Part shown: in pieces, positions 1 to 12,427 of the stretch
Layout of the letters: the number at the start of each line of letters is the position of its first letter
Position numbering within the stretch: position 1 is the stretch's first letter
From: Microdochium bolleyi
Lineage: Eukaryota; Ascomycota; Sordariomycetes; Xylariales; Microdochiaceae
Direction of reading: 5' to 3'
Length of the DNA: 64,000 nucleotides
Assembly: GCA_001566295.1 (NCBI GenBank)
Contig: KQ964259.1
Span: 558,001-622,000 of the forward strand
Made by a program: the position numbers and the translations under genes
The notes under the pieces: generated by a model
Seen by the model: the letters and a program-made list of their open reading frames with translations, nothing else
Told to the model about the DNA's origin: nothing
Database searches by the model: none

Positions 1-2759
1 TGAAGCACTCGGACGCGAGCGCAATGTCCCAGGCCGCTAACGCAGCATCGCCGACCGTCTTCCACTTGTGGTCGGCGTCCGCTTCCCGGGCAAGCTCAAG
101 AGCTATGTCAAGCTGGTGTAGTGCGAGGGCAAGCTCGAACTTGTGCTCAGGGTCGGTAGCAACCTCGAGAGCGAGCTCCTTGTGGCCCTGGCCCTCGAGG
201 AATCTGGCAATCTTGTTGAGCTGGTCTGACGGGATGTTGGGCAGAAGCTCAGCAGCTGTCTCCATGTCCTCACGGAGAACAAGAGTCTGGTACTCGAGCA
301 CTGGAAGAGACAGGGCGAAGGACGTGACGTTGACATCCTTGTCCGCGAGGTATATCCGGGAGTCGCGCTGAATGTAGCCAAGAGTGTACATGGGTTGGTC
401 AAAGTGCGAGACGGTATATGTCTGGTCGCCAACCAGGTAGTTCAGGCGGTTTGTGCTGTTCGTGTAGATAAAGCAGTCTCCCACCCATTCACCGGTCCGC
501 ACGCTGCGAGATGATTAGTCTTCATACTATCGAAAGAGAAGCTTCAGGTGCTTGCACTTACGTCTCTGCGATATCGGTGATGACCTCGAAAGCGGCTTCG
601 ACACCATCCTCCTCGTCAACTTCACCATTCTGGAATGCCTCAACGTAGGCCTCTCGCGAGAAGCGCAGGACGTAGAAGCTGTCATCGCAGGCCAGGGTCA
701 CAAGCTCGCCGCTCTCAGACCAGTAGACCTGCCTAGGCTCGACCTCGATGCGTCGGACAAGGCCGTTCGTGGCCCAGTCGTAGAAAGACACTCCACCCTG
801 GCCCCTGACACCAAGCAGAACACCACCGGTGAGACCATCGGCCTGGAACGGAATATCGAGTCCACCGGCCTTCTCCTGGAAGTTCTTGTAGACCTTGACT
901 GATGTTGCGCTCTCACGAATGGCGAAATCGTTGCTGTTTTCCTTCGAGGCCCACACGAAGTCCAACGCAGATCCGAAGGCTTTGTTGCGCCAGGCAAGGG
1001 CTGTGTAAATGATGTACTCGCCGTCACCGCACACCGCGACGAAACGGCCGTTCGGTGAGTGGAGCAAAGTCTGAGGGTAGACTTCGCATGTGCCGAGCTC
1101 CTTTATGGGAAGCGTGATAGCCTCGTTGTCCTTGAGTTCTGCGGTACTAGTTAGCTACACGAGTCGCACGGAGACTGGTGCATATTGCTTACCACCGCCC
1201 TTGATGATGGACGAGAGGACTTCGTTGTGTCTAGCCCAGATGAGCTTGCCAGAGCCATCCATGCTCACAGCAGGTTCCTCCCGACCAAGCTTTACAACAA
1301 CAGCGCCATCATCGAAACCCACAGCAACGCCTTGCTTGCCCTTCTGGTAAGACACACACCAGGCGCGCTCGAGGCCATAGTTCAACGACTGCTCAAACCG
1401 GTACGTGTTGGCGTGCCATATCCGAATAGTGCCCTGGATTCGCAATTAGTCACTGTGTTTGTCCCAGCCAGTGGTTGGGCGTCCTACATCTTCGGAGCCG
1501 GAAATAATGATGGGCAACTCAGGGTGATAGCACGCGAAAGAGACATTGTTTGTGTGGCCTTCGAGGGTAGCAATCAAGCTCTTTGTCGTATAATCCCAGA
1601 CCTTGATCGTCCGGTCGTCGCTGGTTGTAAGGAGGTATGGCTTATCGGCGTGGGGGTAGTAGTCCACCCAGTTCACACCCTTCGTCTCGTGACTGCGGAA
1701 ACCTGTTAGCAATATGGCCGTGAGACTATGATGTGATTGCAACGTACGCCTCGAGCGTGAAGTTGGGTGTCGAGGAGCCCAAAGACCATATCTTGACCGT
1801 CCTGTCGAGACAAGCCGAGGCGAATGCTATAATAAGACTAGTCAGCCAGCTGACCACTTGCTAGGTGTCGCAATGGCGGGCGGCTTCGAAACAGTCTGCC
1901 CGAGCTCCACGTACTGTTCGTATCCTTGGGGTTGATGGCGAGGCCCATGACATAATGCGAGTGGCCCTCAAAGACCTGTACGCATTTCCAGCCCTTCTCC
2001 CAATCCCAAAGCTTGATTGTCATGTCATCTGAGGCGGTCAGGACAAACGGTTGTGTAGGATGCACAACGATCGCGCGGATGTAATCGGGGTGGGCCTCGA
2101 AGGAGGTGATGCGTTCTGAGGTGTTGTAGTTGTACACGCGCACTTGGAAGTCGTCGGAGCCGCAGACAATCCAGTTCTTCCTCGCGATGAAGCGACCAGC
2201 CCGGACCGGGACATCGGTGAGCTCGAAGGTCTTGATGATTTGTTGTCTGTTCGCACACGATTGTTAGAGCCCCGCTTGTGGAAGAAGCCAACACCGTCTC
2301 GAATCCCGTTGATGTTGTGGCTAACGTACGTTTCATACGACCAGATGTAGACGTGACCTGTAGGCCGAAGCAATGAGTCAATGGTCGCTCTTGATGTCAA
2401 TGCACAGGTAGTGCTGGCGGTGCTTCCTCTTCCGGGGCCCGGTGTTGCTTACCGCTATACAGCGTCGTCAGGATCCATGGCTCATGGGGATGGAAGTCGA
2501 TACCCTTCACGCGCTCGCTGCGCGCGAAAAGCTGGCGCTATATTATGGAGAGGTATCAGTGTCCGTCCTTTTGTCGCTGCGTCCAGGATGCAACTGTGCT
2601 CTTGATTCGTTCCACGTCTCTGGCTTGTAGTATCGGGGCAGTCCATGGCGAGTAAGAACCATGGCTTTGCCATTGACCATAGCTGAGAGAGCCCGTGTAG
2701 TGGGAACCCTCGGCCACCGGTTTGTTGTGTCGTTGACTCACCTTCACATCGAGCCTCAT
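1..2759 (-). CDS. SEC27: COPI coatomer beta' subunit (Sec27/COPB2), 3'-truncated by window
   Basis: Beta' subunit of the COPI coat, which drives retrograde Golgi-to-ER vesicle transport and binds dilysine cargo signals through its WD40 propellers. Exons I can place on the minus strand: 2742-2759, 2453-2537, 2330-2357, 1915-2246, 1748-1826, 1488-1692, 1193-1433, 562-1138 and 1-503 (continuing off the window). All junctions have GT..AG and keep frame. The protein starts MRLDVK, then RQLFARSERVKGIDFHP, followed by successive WD repeats (for example LWDWEKGW, IKVWDYTT, IRIWHANTY) and the start of the coatomer WD-associated region (LLHSPNGRFVAVCGDGEY). About 690 residues are visible of the roughly 850 usual for the family. 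Eight introns is many for this window. The first exon has only 18 coding bases and the third only 28, so automatic prediction could miss both. Identity is firm; the C-terminus is not visible. Confidence 0.96.
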
Positions 2760-3703
2760 GTTGGCTATTGTCGGCGGTGGGCGCTCGTGGTCTGAAGTGG
2801 TGCTCTAAGCCGACAAAGGAGGTCGCGAGTGCGGAACAATGCTCGAGGCGGGGTGATGATCGACTCGGTTGCTGGAGAGCTTTGTTGAGGCAGGTACGAG
2901 TTCTTTGTTGCGGCAGCGTTCGGGGGATCGAGCTGGCGGTGCCGTCGCCTAGTGCCAGGGGAAGTTCGTCGTGTCCTCAAAAGCGGGTGATGGGCGTTCA
3001 GGAGCTGTCTGCGCGATGCAATGACCCAATGCTATCTCCTGGCTATTTTCCCAAGCAGCCCGCAACTTCAACTGTGGTCACATCGAGGAGAGTGGGTCCA
3101 TGTGGCTGAAGCTCCCCCTTATCCCGAGCCACACCCCACCTCACACCTCCTCGTGTCCATCCACCCGCTCAAGTGTGGCGCGGCTGACCACCCAGGCATC
3201 CTTTCTCTTGCGTGCTGGAATCATCGTGACGTTCAGATTCATTGCCGACTGAGCTATTGAACTCAAACATGGAGTAGTCTGTTTGGGAGTGCATGTACGC
3301 CTGGAGTGAGCAGCCAAACCTCACGTCTGGTGGTGGGCTCCAAGCTGGTATCCACTGGCATACATCGTCAGTCAGTACAGTGTCCACTACGACGGTGTAG
3401 TTCGCAAGACTTCATCACCCATGGCAGTCGAGTACATATGGAGACTGTAGCTCATATCATCAAATAGTTGGCATGCATTCGATTCTGTCGAAACTTGGGT
3501 GGAAATTTTCTTCAATTGAGTCCAAACGGACTTTTCTCAATGACTATCTGTAATTCATGTCCTTTCCTTGGGTGTTCGTACCCGGTGTATAGCACCTGAA
3601 CGCCTGTTTTATGCCATGTTCCGTCTGAAAGCAATCGCTACCTGTTTGCGCCAATTCATAATTTCGTGTGAAAAGTAGGTCTGGAAGGCGAAGAGCCGGC
3701 CAG
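2760..3703. other. Intergenic: SEC27 5' flank and mpdA 3' flank
   Basis: The region lies upstream of SEC27 and downstream of mpdA, both minus strand. It holds only short frames without recognisable domains. It must contain the SEC27 promoter and the mpdA 3' UTR; I see no distinct motif I would name. Confidence 0.6.
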
Positions 3704-4882
3704 TCAATCTTCACTGTCGGCCTGGACCTTCTTGATAACTTCCACAACCTTCGGGTACAGCTTGTCCGCGGACTTGAGTCCGCAGACCTTCTGCGCAACC
3801 TGCTCAGCGCTGTTCTCGGCCATGAGAGTGGCAAGCTCCTTGCTCTCATCATCGCCTTCAACGTTCTGGAAGCGGAACACCATCTCGGCAGCCTCGAGAA
3901 GCGCAGTGCAGGTCATACCCTCCTCGGCAAGCTCGAAAGCGGGACCGATGAAGCGCTCGTTGCGGCCAAGCTTTCTCAGAGGCGCGCGACCGACACGCTC
4001 AACAGCGTCAGCCAAGTGAGGGTTGCTGATACGCTTGATAATCTTCTCCTTATAAGCGTCCTGCTCAGACTGGGGGATGCCGTGCTTCTTGACCAGGATG
4101 GATGCAGTCTCCGTGATAGCAGCGTTGACTTGCGCCTTGATGGCCTTGTCCCGCATAGCGTCGTCGACAGTCTTCTTCTTGCGGTTGTAGCCAAAGTAGG
4201 CAGCGGTAGCATGAGACGTGTTGACGGTGAAGAGCTTGCGCTCGATGAAGGGCTTCAGGTTGTCGGTCCATTTGATGCCGTCAATGGCGGGGCGAGAGCC
4301 GTTAAAAGGTGGTTCCTCGACGACCCACTCGTAGAACTGCTCAAGGGTGACATCGAGGCCAGCGTTGGGGTCCTGGGCGGGGACGATGCGGTCAATAGCC
4401 GAGTTCGCGTACGCAGCACGGAGGTGGTGGGTGTCAAGGCGATCCGTAGGGCTGTTCTTCTTGATGTGCTCGGCGAGGGCGTCGGTGGCACCAATCATGT
4501 TCTCGCAGGCAATGACAGCGAGGGGCTTCATGTCCTCGGAACGCTTGTCGATACCCTTGGCAATGACTGGGGCGATGAACTTGAGAATGTTGGGGCCGAC
4601 GGAGCAGGTGACAACGTCGGATGTGGCGATCTCATCAACGAGCTCGGCCTCGTTGTACTTGGAGTTGATGGCCTTGTAGTTGGTGATGGTTTTTGTGTCA
4701 CCACCATCTACGCCAACCTCGTTGACTTTGTAGGAAGGGGTGCTGTTGAGCTTGTTGACGATGTCGTCCATGACATCGGCGAAAGTGACCTGGTAGCCAG
4801 ACTCGTGGAGGAAGCAGGCGACGAAGCCACGGCCGATGTTGCCCGCACCGAAGTGGACGGCCTTCTTATCAGTACTCGCCAT
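3704..4882 (-). CDS. mpdA: Mannitol-1-phosphate 5-dehydrogenase
   Basis: NAD-dependent cytosolic enzyme interconverting fructose-6-phosphate and mannitol-1-phosphate (EC 1.1.1.17), the first step of fungal mannitol synthesis, a polyol used for storage and stress protection. Single exon, 392 aa, close to the family's usual size of about 390. The N-terminal Rossmann dinucleotide motif FGAGNIGRG lies at residues 11-19 and is followed by the acidic strand end FADVMDD. The mid-region has the conserved stretch RIVPAQDPNAGLDVTLE, and the C-terminal helical domain begins near residue 190 (for example LFTVNTSHA). The ATG at 4882 is just upstream of the Rossmann fold, and no better start precedes it. 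A 410-codon open frame runs antisense over the whole gene; it is a codon-bias shadow. The upstream flank is a very long gene-free block. Confidence 0.96.
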   Translation of the reverse strand: MASTDKKAVHFGAGNIGRGFVACFLHESGYQVTFADVMDDIVNKLNSTPSYKVNEVGVDGGDTKTITNYKAINSKYNEAELVDEIATSDVVTCSVGPNILKFIAPVIAKGIDKRSEDMKPLAVIACENMIGATDALAEHIKKNSPTDRLDTHHLRAAYANSAIDRIVPAQDPNAGLDVTLEQFYEWVVEEPPFNGSRPAIDGIKWTDNLKPFIERKLFTVNTSHATAAYFGYNRKKKTVDDAMRDKAIKAQVNAAITETASILVKKHGIPQSEQDAYKEKIIKRISNPHLADAVERVGRAPLRKLGRNERFIGPAFELAEEGMTCTALLEAAEMVFRFQNVEGDDESKELATLMAENSAEQVAQKVCGLKSADKLYPKVVEVIKKVQADSED

Positions 4883-7800
4883 GGTGAGGATGTGAGGTGA
4901 GGGTGAGAAGAAGGGAAGTGAAGTAGGTGACTAGGTCTGGTAGGTGCGGAGAGTGAAGGCCCAACAGAAGATGCTGAATGGTGGACTGGCCTCGAAGAGT
5001 GAATGAAGCCTTGGTTTGTGTGATGGAGAATGATCGTGAATGGATTTCGGGTGGCGGAAGGAGAGGGGGAATCCAGAGTTATATACGACTGGGCAGGCAG
5101 GAGAGCGTTGGGATGGACACAGGCAGGCACGGGGAATCGAAGCCACGATCGGGTTGACTGACGTTATCCACGGGCCCACGGGTTGTTTCGAGGGGCAGGA
5201 GCGAGGCAAGCAAGGACAGACGAGCCCCGCCTGCCCCATGCGCCCATGTGTGGTGACGGATGCAGCACCAGCTCTGCATGAGGGAGCCCCTCTGCCCGCA
5301 GCTGCAGGGATCCAGACGCTCGGCGGGGCGCGGGCTTTGGCGCCGTTTCAGTGGTCGACAGAGCGCCCGCCCCGCCCTGCCCTGCGCCGCTGAACCCTGT
5401 GGGGCCACCAAAACGGGGGAGTCATGATGTCCTGGCTCCGTCCGTTTGACGGCATTACTGTACGGAGGAGCAAGGTGAGCTCATTCTCGTGCCGAACCGT
5501 ACCAACCCAAATCGTCCGACCTTGCCGAAGTCTGCTCCAGCCATGTCCTCATCGTGACTCGACCAACTTCTTTTCTGTTCTTATCCCGTGCCAGAATGCG
5601 TTGACGAGGCTGGAGTGCCTTGCCGTACCAACAGACAGTGTGTGTCAGGGCTGCACAGTCAACATGGGCATGGCGATCAAGCTCAGCCTTCACCCTCCTG
5701 CGGATATGGTTGTCCAATGGCCAGCTCGACCGCGGATGACACCCAAGCCAAGCAGTTGCTGGATGAAACCAAGCACCATGCCATCCCTTCCGACTGTTGA
5801 CTGTTCCAATAGCATGTGCCGAATCACGGCAATCAATGCGCTTCACTATTGTCCATGGGACTGACGGCCTTCGCTCCGTTTCTCCTTGAACATCCGGTCC
5901 TTATCTTTCCACATCCCGAGGTGGAGCCCGTCATGGCTGATGCGTCTCGACGACCCGTGGACGCCGGTGCAGCCCACGAGAACCCTGGCGTCGCCCAGCG
6001 AGCAGCCCTGTCGCGCATCGTCAAGGGTGCGAAAGCAACCATCGTGATTGGCAAGCTGGCAAGCTGCGCCTCGCGAATCCCTTAGTCCGGTGCTCGACAT
6101 TTCGCCGGCGCGGTTTCGCCGTCATTGATTGCGATAACGAAGCGAGATGGGCCTCTCGGCACAACTTGTGACACCTTGGCTCGGGAACAGACTCGACTCG
6201 CGCTCTCGAGAAGCGAAAGAAGACACCATCGACAGTGCTTCAGATGAGGGGAGTGTCGCCATGCACGACAAGTGAGGGGTTTCCCCAAAGCCTCCTCAGC
6301 ATTCAGGACCCTTCATGCGGCAATTGAGTCTGGGGAAGCACGCAGAGCCAGCTGCACACATGTTTCTCCGCACGGACGGGCAGTCCTACGGCAGACCATT
6401 TCTGTGCCTGGACAGTCTCCGAAACGGAAGCTGGCCTTTGGCACCGGCAAGAGTTCGGGCATTCCAGGAAGCACTGCTACAGTAGCTCCACCCCCAGCTT
6501 TCAGTGTGGGTGGGCTGCTCATCACCTGTGGTTGACTCACGATGTGACGACTGATACGGGCGCAGTACGTTGTGGTCCGTCCCAAAGACCATGTCTCCCT
6601 TTTTGTGGCCTGCCGAATGCCGGAGTCGACATCTCCTCGCTGCTGCCGAAGCCAGCAACGGGAGGACCAGATCTCCCTGGCAGACGTCCTGCTGCTTGCA
6701 CCGTCCTGGTCATGAAACGGCAGGCTCCAGGGCTTGGTCCAACGTCAAAACGGAGGGACGGAGCCCGTCGTCAGCCCCACCTCTGACAGTGAGGATCCTC
6801 CAGCCCCTGTCGATGACCTCACTCCCCTGTGCTAGCTTTGGCGACGATCGAAAAGCCGCAGTCTTTGACGACGTGCCAATCAGTTCTGTTCATGGCCGCC
6901 CTTCGGCGGGAGCCGTCAATGGTCGCACGCTCTGCCGCTCAGCACCCCAAACTCAGTGTCGGCCGTGACGCAAGAGCTGCATCTTGGCCCACGAAGCACC
7001 ACAAATCCCGCCATGGCGCGGGCTTCGACATCACACCCTGCCCGGCAAGCAGCAGCCTGACGTAACCTACCGTAGGGCAGCCATCGTGTAATCCACTCCA
7101 CGCGAAACTGCGCACAGCACCACCACGGGATGTCAAGACCCCTCCCAAAGACTTTCACAAGGTTCACTCCAGGGACCGCATATGGCACCCTCAAACCAAC
7201 ATGACAAGTGGCTGTCGACTGACAACAACCTTAGCCCCAGGGCACCAACGTGACCAGCCCACACTCTCATCTGGCAAACACGCCAAATCACCTCGCTAAT
7301 CTCACACAGTATCCAAGAGCCAACTACCCAGGAGCAATGACAGGTCCAGACCGGATAGAGCCTGGACAACGATGTGATCCAATCATTAGTCGCCTGCTCC
7401 TGAACATCACTTTGATAGAAGCAAGGTACGCATGTCGATCTTGTGTATGCTCGCCCATCCCTGTGTCGGCTCGTCGATGGCATTGTGAATCTCCACCGCC
7501 AGATGGAGCAGCTTGATCTTGATGATAGCATGGGATTTGCGAGGTTTCTGATATGCTTCCATCCATGGCACTCTCTTGTGGCTTGCAATGAGACTGGCTC
7601 GCCAAAGGCGCACCATCAGAATGTCCAGCGAATTGAGGCTAAAGACCGAATTCGAGATGTACCTGACCAGGAGCCCACGCCAAGTCTACAGTGTCAAGTT
7701 AAATCTTGGAGAAGCCGTTCGAACTCAAATGCACAAGAACGCATCGGGTACCGTTCATATCGTGACGGCGACTTGCATCCGCCAGAATCACGACAACAGA

Positions 7801-10800
7801 CCACGGAGCCGCTTATAGCGGCAAAACGGGGCCGCACGCCGCGCCTCTGCTGCACTTCCCCGATCAAAGACAACAAATCGCGTCTTCACTACGACATGCG
7901 AGTTCCCCACTTGGTCTGGTTACACCATCTCGAGCAATTCTTGCAGCGTGATCCGCACTGGGAGAAGAGGGAGACGCTTGCCATCCACGTCGGATATCAC
8001 TGCCGCTTCTGCAAAAAGAGTCATTGGCACGCTGGTGCGTGACGGACCCTGTGCGGAGGTTTGGTTCTGGGGGAGATGGGCACAATAGCACCCACAGCAC
8101 AACTCCCATGACTGAGTATGAACTGGAAACATGTCTTCACGTGGGTTTCAATTCTGGATCAGCTGCCTCGAGCCTTGAATCAGTCTGATGGGCTTGAGAA
8201 GTTGCGACTTCAGTCCTTGCAACCCCATCGACTATGCATGAGCCTTCTGACACAACTGATTGGCGTGGTCTGATGGTAACCAAGCAGGGTCACATGCTGC
8301 CGGCGGGTGATCTTGATCTCGAAACCAGGACGACGTGTCAACAATCAGCGCGTGGCCGCAAGAGTCGGACCACGGTACCTGCCTGTCCAGTCCCATCGAC
8401 GCTCACAAAACACGTTTGTCCATGGAGAGAGGAGAGGCCTCCTCGACCTGACAATCTCGTCCAACATCCCTGAAGTGGTTCTCTCCCCATGCTCCGCAGT
8501 GCCCACCAAGATGCAGAATCTGGAGGGACAAGGACTATCCACTCTCTGACCCCAAGCAACTTGATTGGGGCCCCGCGATCATGCTGGCATCCATCCAGAC
8601 GAGGTTGTGGGTTGTCGGAGTGGCGGAGTTCGACACCCCTTTAACATGCAGAACGATGCATCGGGACAAGAAAGCCGCTGTCCAAGACTCAGCATGACTG
8701 AGCGCGTGGCCTTTCGGGTGTGCTGACGGGCGTGTTGTTGCCGAGGTCAAAGCACGACCGAATGTCACATTTGCGTCTTTCTGGCTCTGCAGACGACGAC
8801 AAATGTCGAATCAGAAACGGACCAGCAATCGTTGGGCCTGAGCCAGTCCAAGTGTCGTGGTCCGGCGGCACGGGGGACAAGGATGGGCACAGCGGGGCCG
8901 ACTTGTCCCGACAGCGACATTGCCGTCCCCGGCCGCTCCAGCAGTCCCGCCCGGACTCTGGTCAACAATCCCGAATGGCCGCTGGGCAAAACGCAAATGA
9001 AGTTCCAGTCGCCCGTTGCAGCGTGCCGGAACCAGACTTCACGGCGTGGCAAGTCAAGGGCGGCAGCCCTGTAGCTGGTGATCCGGGCCATCGTGACAAG
9101 GAAAATGCCTCTTCTCGCCGCCGTTGCGCCGACAGGCGACAGGGCTCGAACTCCCATGTCGGGCTGACACGATGTAGGTGGCATGTGACTGGCGGCAGAT
9201 CATAACGCAGCGACAGCCTTCATCTCAGCCAATAACCTCTGCAATCGACATCCAGCCCCATTGTGCCTGAGATGGGGCCTGCGATATCTGCACACATCGC
9301 GAGTAATGGGCTGGCTTCAGCGCAATGTCGACTAAATCTGTCGGCAGTTTTAATTCGCGCAGTAATATGGCCGAACGTTTACCTCGTCTGACCGGTTTCC
9401 CGACCTACGAGTCCGGGCATATGGCATTCGGCAGGGGCCCAGAACTGCAAGAGCCAGAACCAATGTCACGTCGCCATGGAGATCTTCGCTCTCAGTAATC
9501 GGACCTGCTTTCCGCCTCGCTTAGGCAAAGAACCAGGTTCAAATTCAGGCTCAAAGTCACGCTGCCTGATCCCGAAACTGAACCGCGGGTATGCGAACAG
9601 TAAATTATCTTTTCTGCAAATTGCCGTCCCCCAGGCATCGCCATTCCTACGTTGCCCAGCCGCCGCCAAGCGGGACGTCAAAACCCCGGGGTGCGTACCC
9701 TTGGGGCCCCCGGACTCACTCCGGTGCTTGTGCTTGTTATCGAGCCTTCAAGTCCACCTGTCCGTTCCGGCGTCGCGATTGAGGCTGGTTTTGATGTTTG
9801 TGTCTTCCTCGGCTCTGATTCGTGGGCTTTTGGGAATGCTGGACCTCACACATGGGCTTTTCCCCTCGCGGTGTCTTCGTCTTCATGTGGACCACGTGGC
9901 TCTGTATCACCGTGGACTTGCTCGATGATCTGCCCATCCCATGGACGACCGCCGGGCCTGGAACGACGCAGGGTCATCGTGAAACTGTCGCCCACTGATT
10001 GTGCGTCTATTGCTGCCCCTCGACAAAGGATCCTGATGCCCTGGCCCATCCATCCTCTATTTTCCAACATTCAACGTTTGTGCCCTGCGTGGGCATGGGT
10101 GCTCTGCGCGAATTGCAAGGAGCATTTCCATACTGCTCGTGGTTTGTCGATATTGCTTGCTTGCTTACTTGCCCGGGGAGACGGGCGAGGCTGCGAAGAC
10201 GGCATACGTGGTCAACAGTTTCCGGGAAGCAAAAGTGCGAGACCCAGATGTGTCCACCTGCACAGGTCCCGAGTTACACCCGTAGGCACCGGCAGGATCT
10301 GACCATGCATTAATGAGCTCTACTGCTGGGGCTCTATGTACCACAAGGATTATAGACTGCTAATGAGGAGGCTGCAGTAGTTGTTTGCGTATCCAGCCAA
10401 CCTATGCTTTTAGGCCCGAGTCTCAAGAGGGCAGATGGCCGAGCCCACGGGTGGCCCCGCCCACATAAGAAGTCGCATTCGGGTCGTGATGATTAGCTCG
10501 TGTACTGCGAGCTGATATGGTTTGATGTTTATCTGCTCATGTAAAAGTAACTCTCCAGACTAGGCGTAGTAGAATGCTCTCGGGACTGCTGCCCTACGTG
10601 GATATGATGACCCCAGGGCTCTCCTGGGAGTTTTTTTTTTTATGTGAGGGAATCACCACATCCAGGACAGCTGGATAGCCTCCCACAAAGCCTACTCAGA
10701 TGCGGGACCCGGTGCGTAAGATAAAGAAATGCCAGCCAGATGACGGCAGCACCTCATGATTGTCGCACAATCTTGACAGCGTCCCACAGAAACTGGATGC

Positions 10801-10950
10801 GTGATACTCGGTCAGATCATCACGAGGTATTCTCATGCCAGACACATCATGCACACGACCCCTCTCAATGAGTGGTGACTCGTCAGCATTGATATACACG
10901 CCGCAGTGAATTGCCTGTCTATTCCCCCAAATCACCCTCCCTCCAACCCA
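4883..10950. other. 6-kb gene-poor block
   Basis: No convincing protein-coding gene. The largest open frames (5424-5864 +, 7443-8042 +, 9652-10302 +) have no domain, no coherent intron signals and unusual amino acid composition (rich in Cys, His, Trp, Arg and Ser, as in random frames). Base composition is moderate and not AT-rich, so it does not look like a RIP-mutated transposon. It is the shared flank of mpdA (promoter side) and the MFS transporter (3' side). The only local structure I noticed is the hairpin plus T-tract at 10612-10641. Confidence 0.55.
10612..10641 (+). other. Hairpin followed by T11 tract
   Basis: A perfect 6-bp stem (CCCAGG/CCTGGG, loop GCTCT) at 10612-10628 is followed after AG by eleven T residues (10631-10641). 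Read on the plus strand, it has the shape of a transcript end, and a T-tract of this length would stop RNA polymerase III. I see no tRNA-like A or B box close upstream, so a Pol III gene is not established. Read on the minus strand, it is an A11 tract in the 3' flank of the MFS transporter. Confidence 0.3.
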
Positions 10951-12427
10951 CTACGCCGCGGCGATCCACTTTCTGCCGGTCACCGACACCCTGAGCCCGA
11001 CGAAGACGGCGCTGCACGCCATGACGCTGACGCCCGCGAACACCTGCACGGGGACGTAGTCGCCGCCGGCGCGGTCGAGGATCGCGCCGGCGGCGGGCGT
11101 GCCGATGAGCGAGCCGAAGGCGTTGAGCAGGCTCGACATGCCCAGGCGGGTGCCGATTCTACGCAGGTCCGGCGTGATGCTAGCCAGCGTGACGGCAGGC
11201 AGCGCGACCATGCCGCCCGAGAAGAAGCCCACGGCGACGGCGAACGCGACGTTGCCCCACGCCGTGGCCGTGCCGATCCACGCGAACACGCTGACGCCCG
11301 TGAGGAAGCAGCTCAGGAACAGCGTCTGGATGGGGCCGATCCGGCGCGCGAGCAAAGATGGCAGCAACCGGCCCGGGACGGAGCCCGAGTTGTAGATGGC
11401 GTTGAGGTACAGCGCGAGGGTATCCCCGCGCATCCCGTGCGTGAGCGCGTACGGCTGCAGATAGAACACGGGAATCCAGAAGGCGACGTAGCTGAGCCAC
11501 ATGCCGAGGCAATACAGCATGTAGGGCCGCTCACGTAACGCGGACCGGTCGAGCAGCGTGCGCACAGGGCCCTCGAGCCCGGCGGTGCGCCGGCGCAGGA
11601 CGGCGAGCGAGAAAAGCAGGCCCGCAAGGGAGATGAAGGCCATGACGCGCACTGCCCAGGCGAAGCCGAGGGGCTCCACAAGGCGCTGGAACGCGAGCGA
11701 GTAGACGACACCGCCGAAGCTGCTGCCGGAAGTGACGATGCCCGTGGCGATGGCGCGGTGTTTTTCAAAGTACTGCGGGATCAGGGCGAGGGCAGGGATG
11801 TAGAGGAACCCCGTGCCGATGCCGATGCAGATGCCCTGCGAGAGGAGGACCTGGTAGTACTCCGTGCACAAGCTGGTCATCATGAGGCCCAGGAAGACGA
11901 GGGCCGTGCCGGTGGCGAGGATCAGCCGCAGGTGTCCGGCGTCGTACAGCGGGCCGGTCACGACCCCGACCACGAGGAGGAAAAAGCCCTGGATCGAGCC
12001 GATCCAGGAGATGGCCGACGGCGACATCTCTGCGAGGAGATACCTGCTGTAGTATGTCTGGAAGACACCGTAAGTATTGGCCATACCCCTAGATGAATGG
12101 GTTGTGTGAGTAATGTTCGGTGGCCTTTCGTGGTCGTTGGCATTGGAAAGAGAAGGTTTACCAGGAGTTGAAGAACAAAATGAAGCAGCCAGCCACCGTA
12201 ATCCATGCCTGGAAGCCGCCATCAGGCACTGGGTCTGCCGGGCTGATCGAGTCTACCAGCGCAAGTGCAACCTGTTGTTGGGCATCTTCGGGCACGGCAG
12301 CGTCCCGACCATCGGGCAGGTGTCCCTTCTCATGATCGGTAGGAAGGTCGTTCCTTGGTGGTGTTATCGAATCCACGGGCACTCGTCCTTTTCTGCTGTT
12401 TCGGGCTGCCATTGCTCGTTGAATCAC
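10951..12427 (-). CDS. MFS monocarboxylate-type (MCT/MCH family) transporter
   Basis: Probable plasma-membrane or vacuolar 12-helix permease of the monocarboxylate porter family, which in fungi includes the riboflavin transporter Mch5 and many uncharacterised members; the substrate cannot be read from sequence. Exons are 12162-12427 and 10951-12088, with a 73-nt intron (GTAAAC..TAG) that restores the junction NSW|GMANTYGVF; the product is 467 aa. The N-terminal 65 residues are hydrophilic and cytosolic. The family hallmark DGGFQAW (residues 69-75) opens TM1. Further helices follow, with the MFS loop motif in LYDAGHLRL and a central loop after TM6 (RRRTAGLEGP). A long antisense open frame (10906-11538 +) is a GC-bias shadow. 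No cluster partner is adjacent, so there is no context for a substrate. Confidence 0.9.

Noticed and set aside
3668..4900. 410-codon plus-strand frame across mpdA
   Set aside because: It is exactly antisense to a confident gene, Val/Leu/Asp-rich as expected from the complement of GC3-biased codons, and has no family resemblance.
7443..8042. 199-codon plus-strand frame in the first gene desert
   Set aside because: No domain, no conserved pattern, and random-like His/Arg/Cys composition.
9131..9150. CTCGAACTCC, a B-box-like sequence on the minus strand suggesting a tRNA
   Set aside because: The T-stem does not pair and no D-arm or acceptor stem can be built. Similar checks at 12601, 35450, 43670 and 49905 also failed.
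10906..11538. 210-codon plus-strand frame over the MFS transporter
   Set aside because: Arg/Ala/Glu/Asp-rich antisense shadow with no domain.
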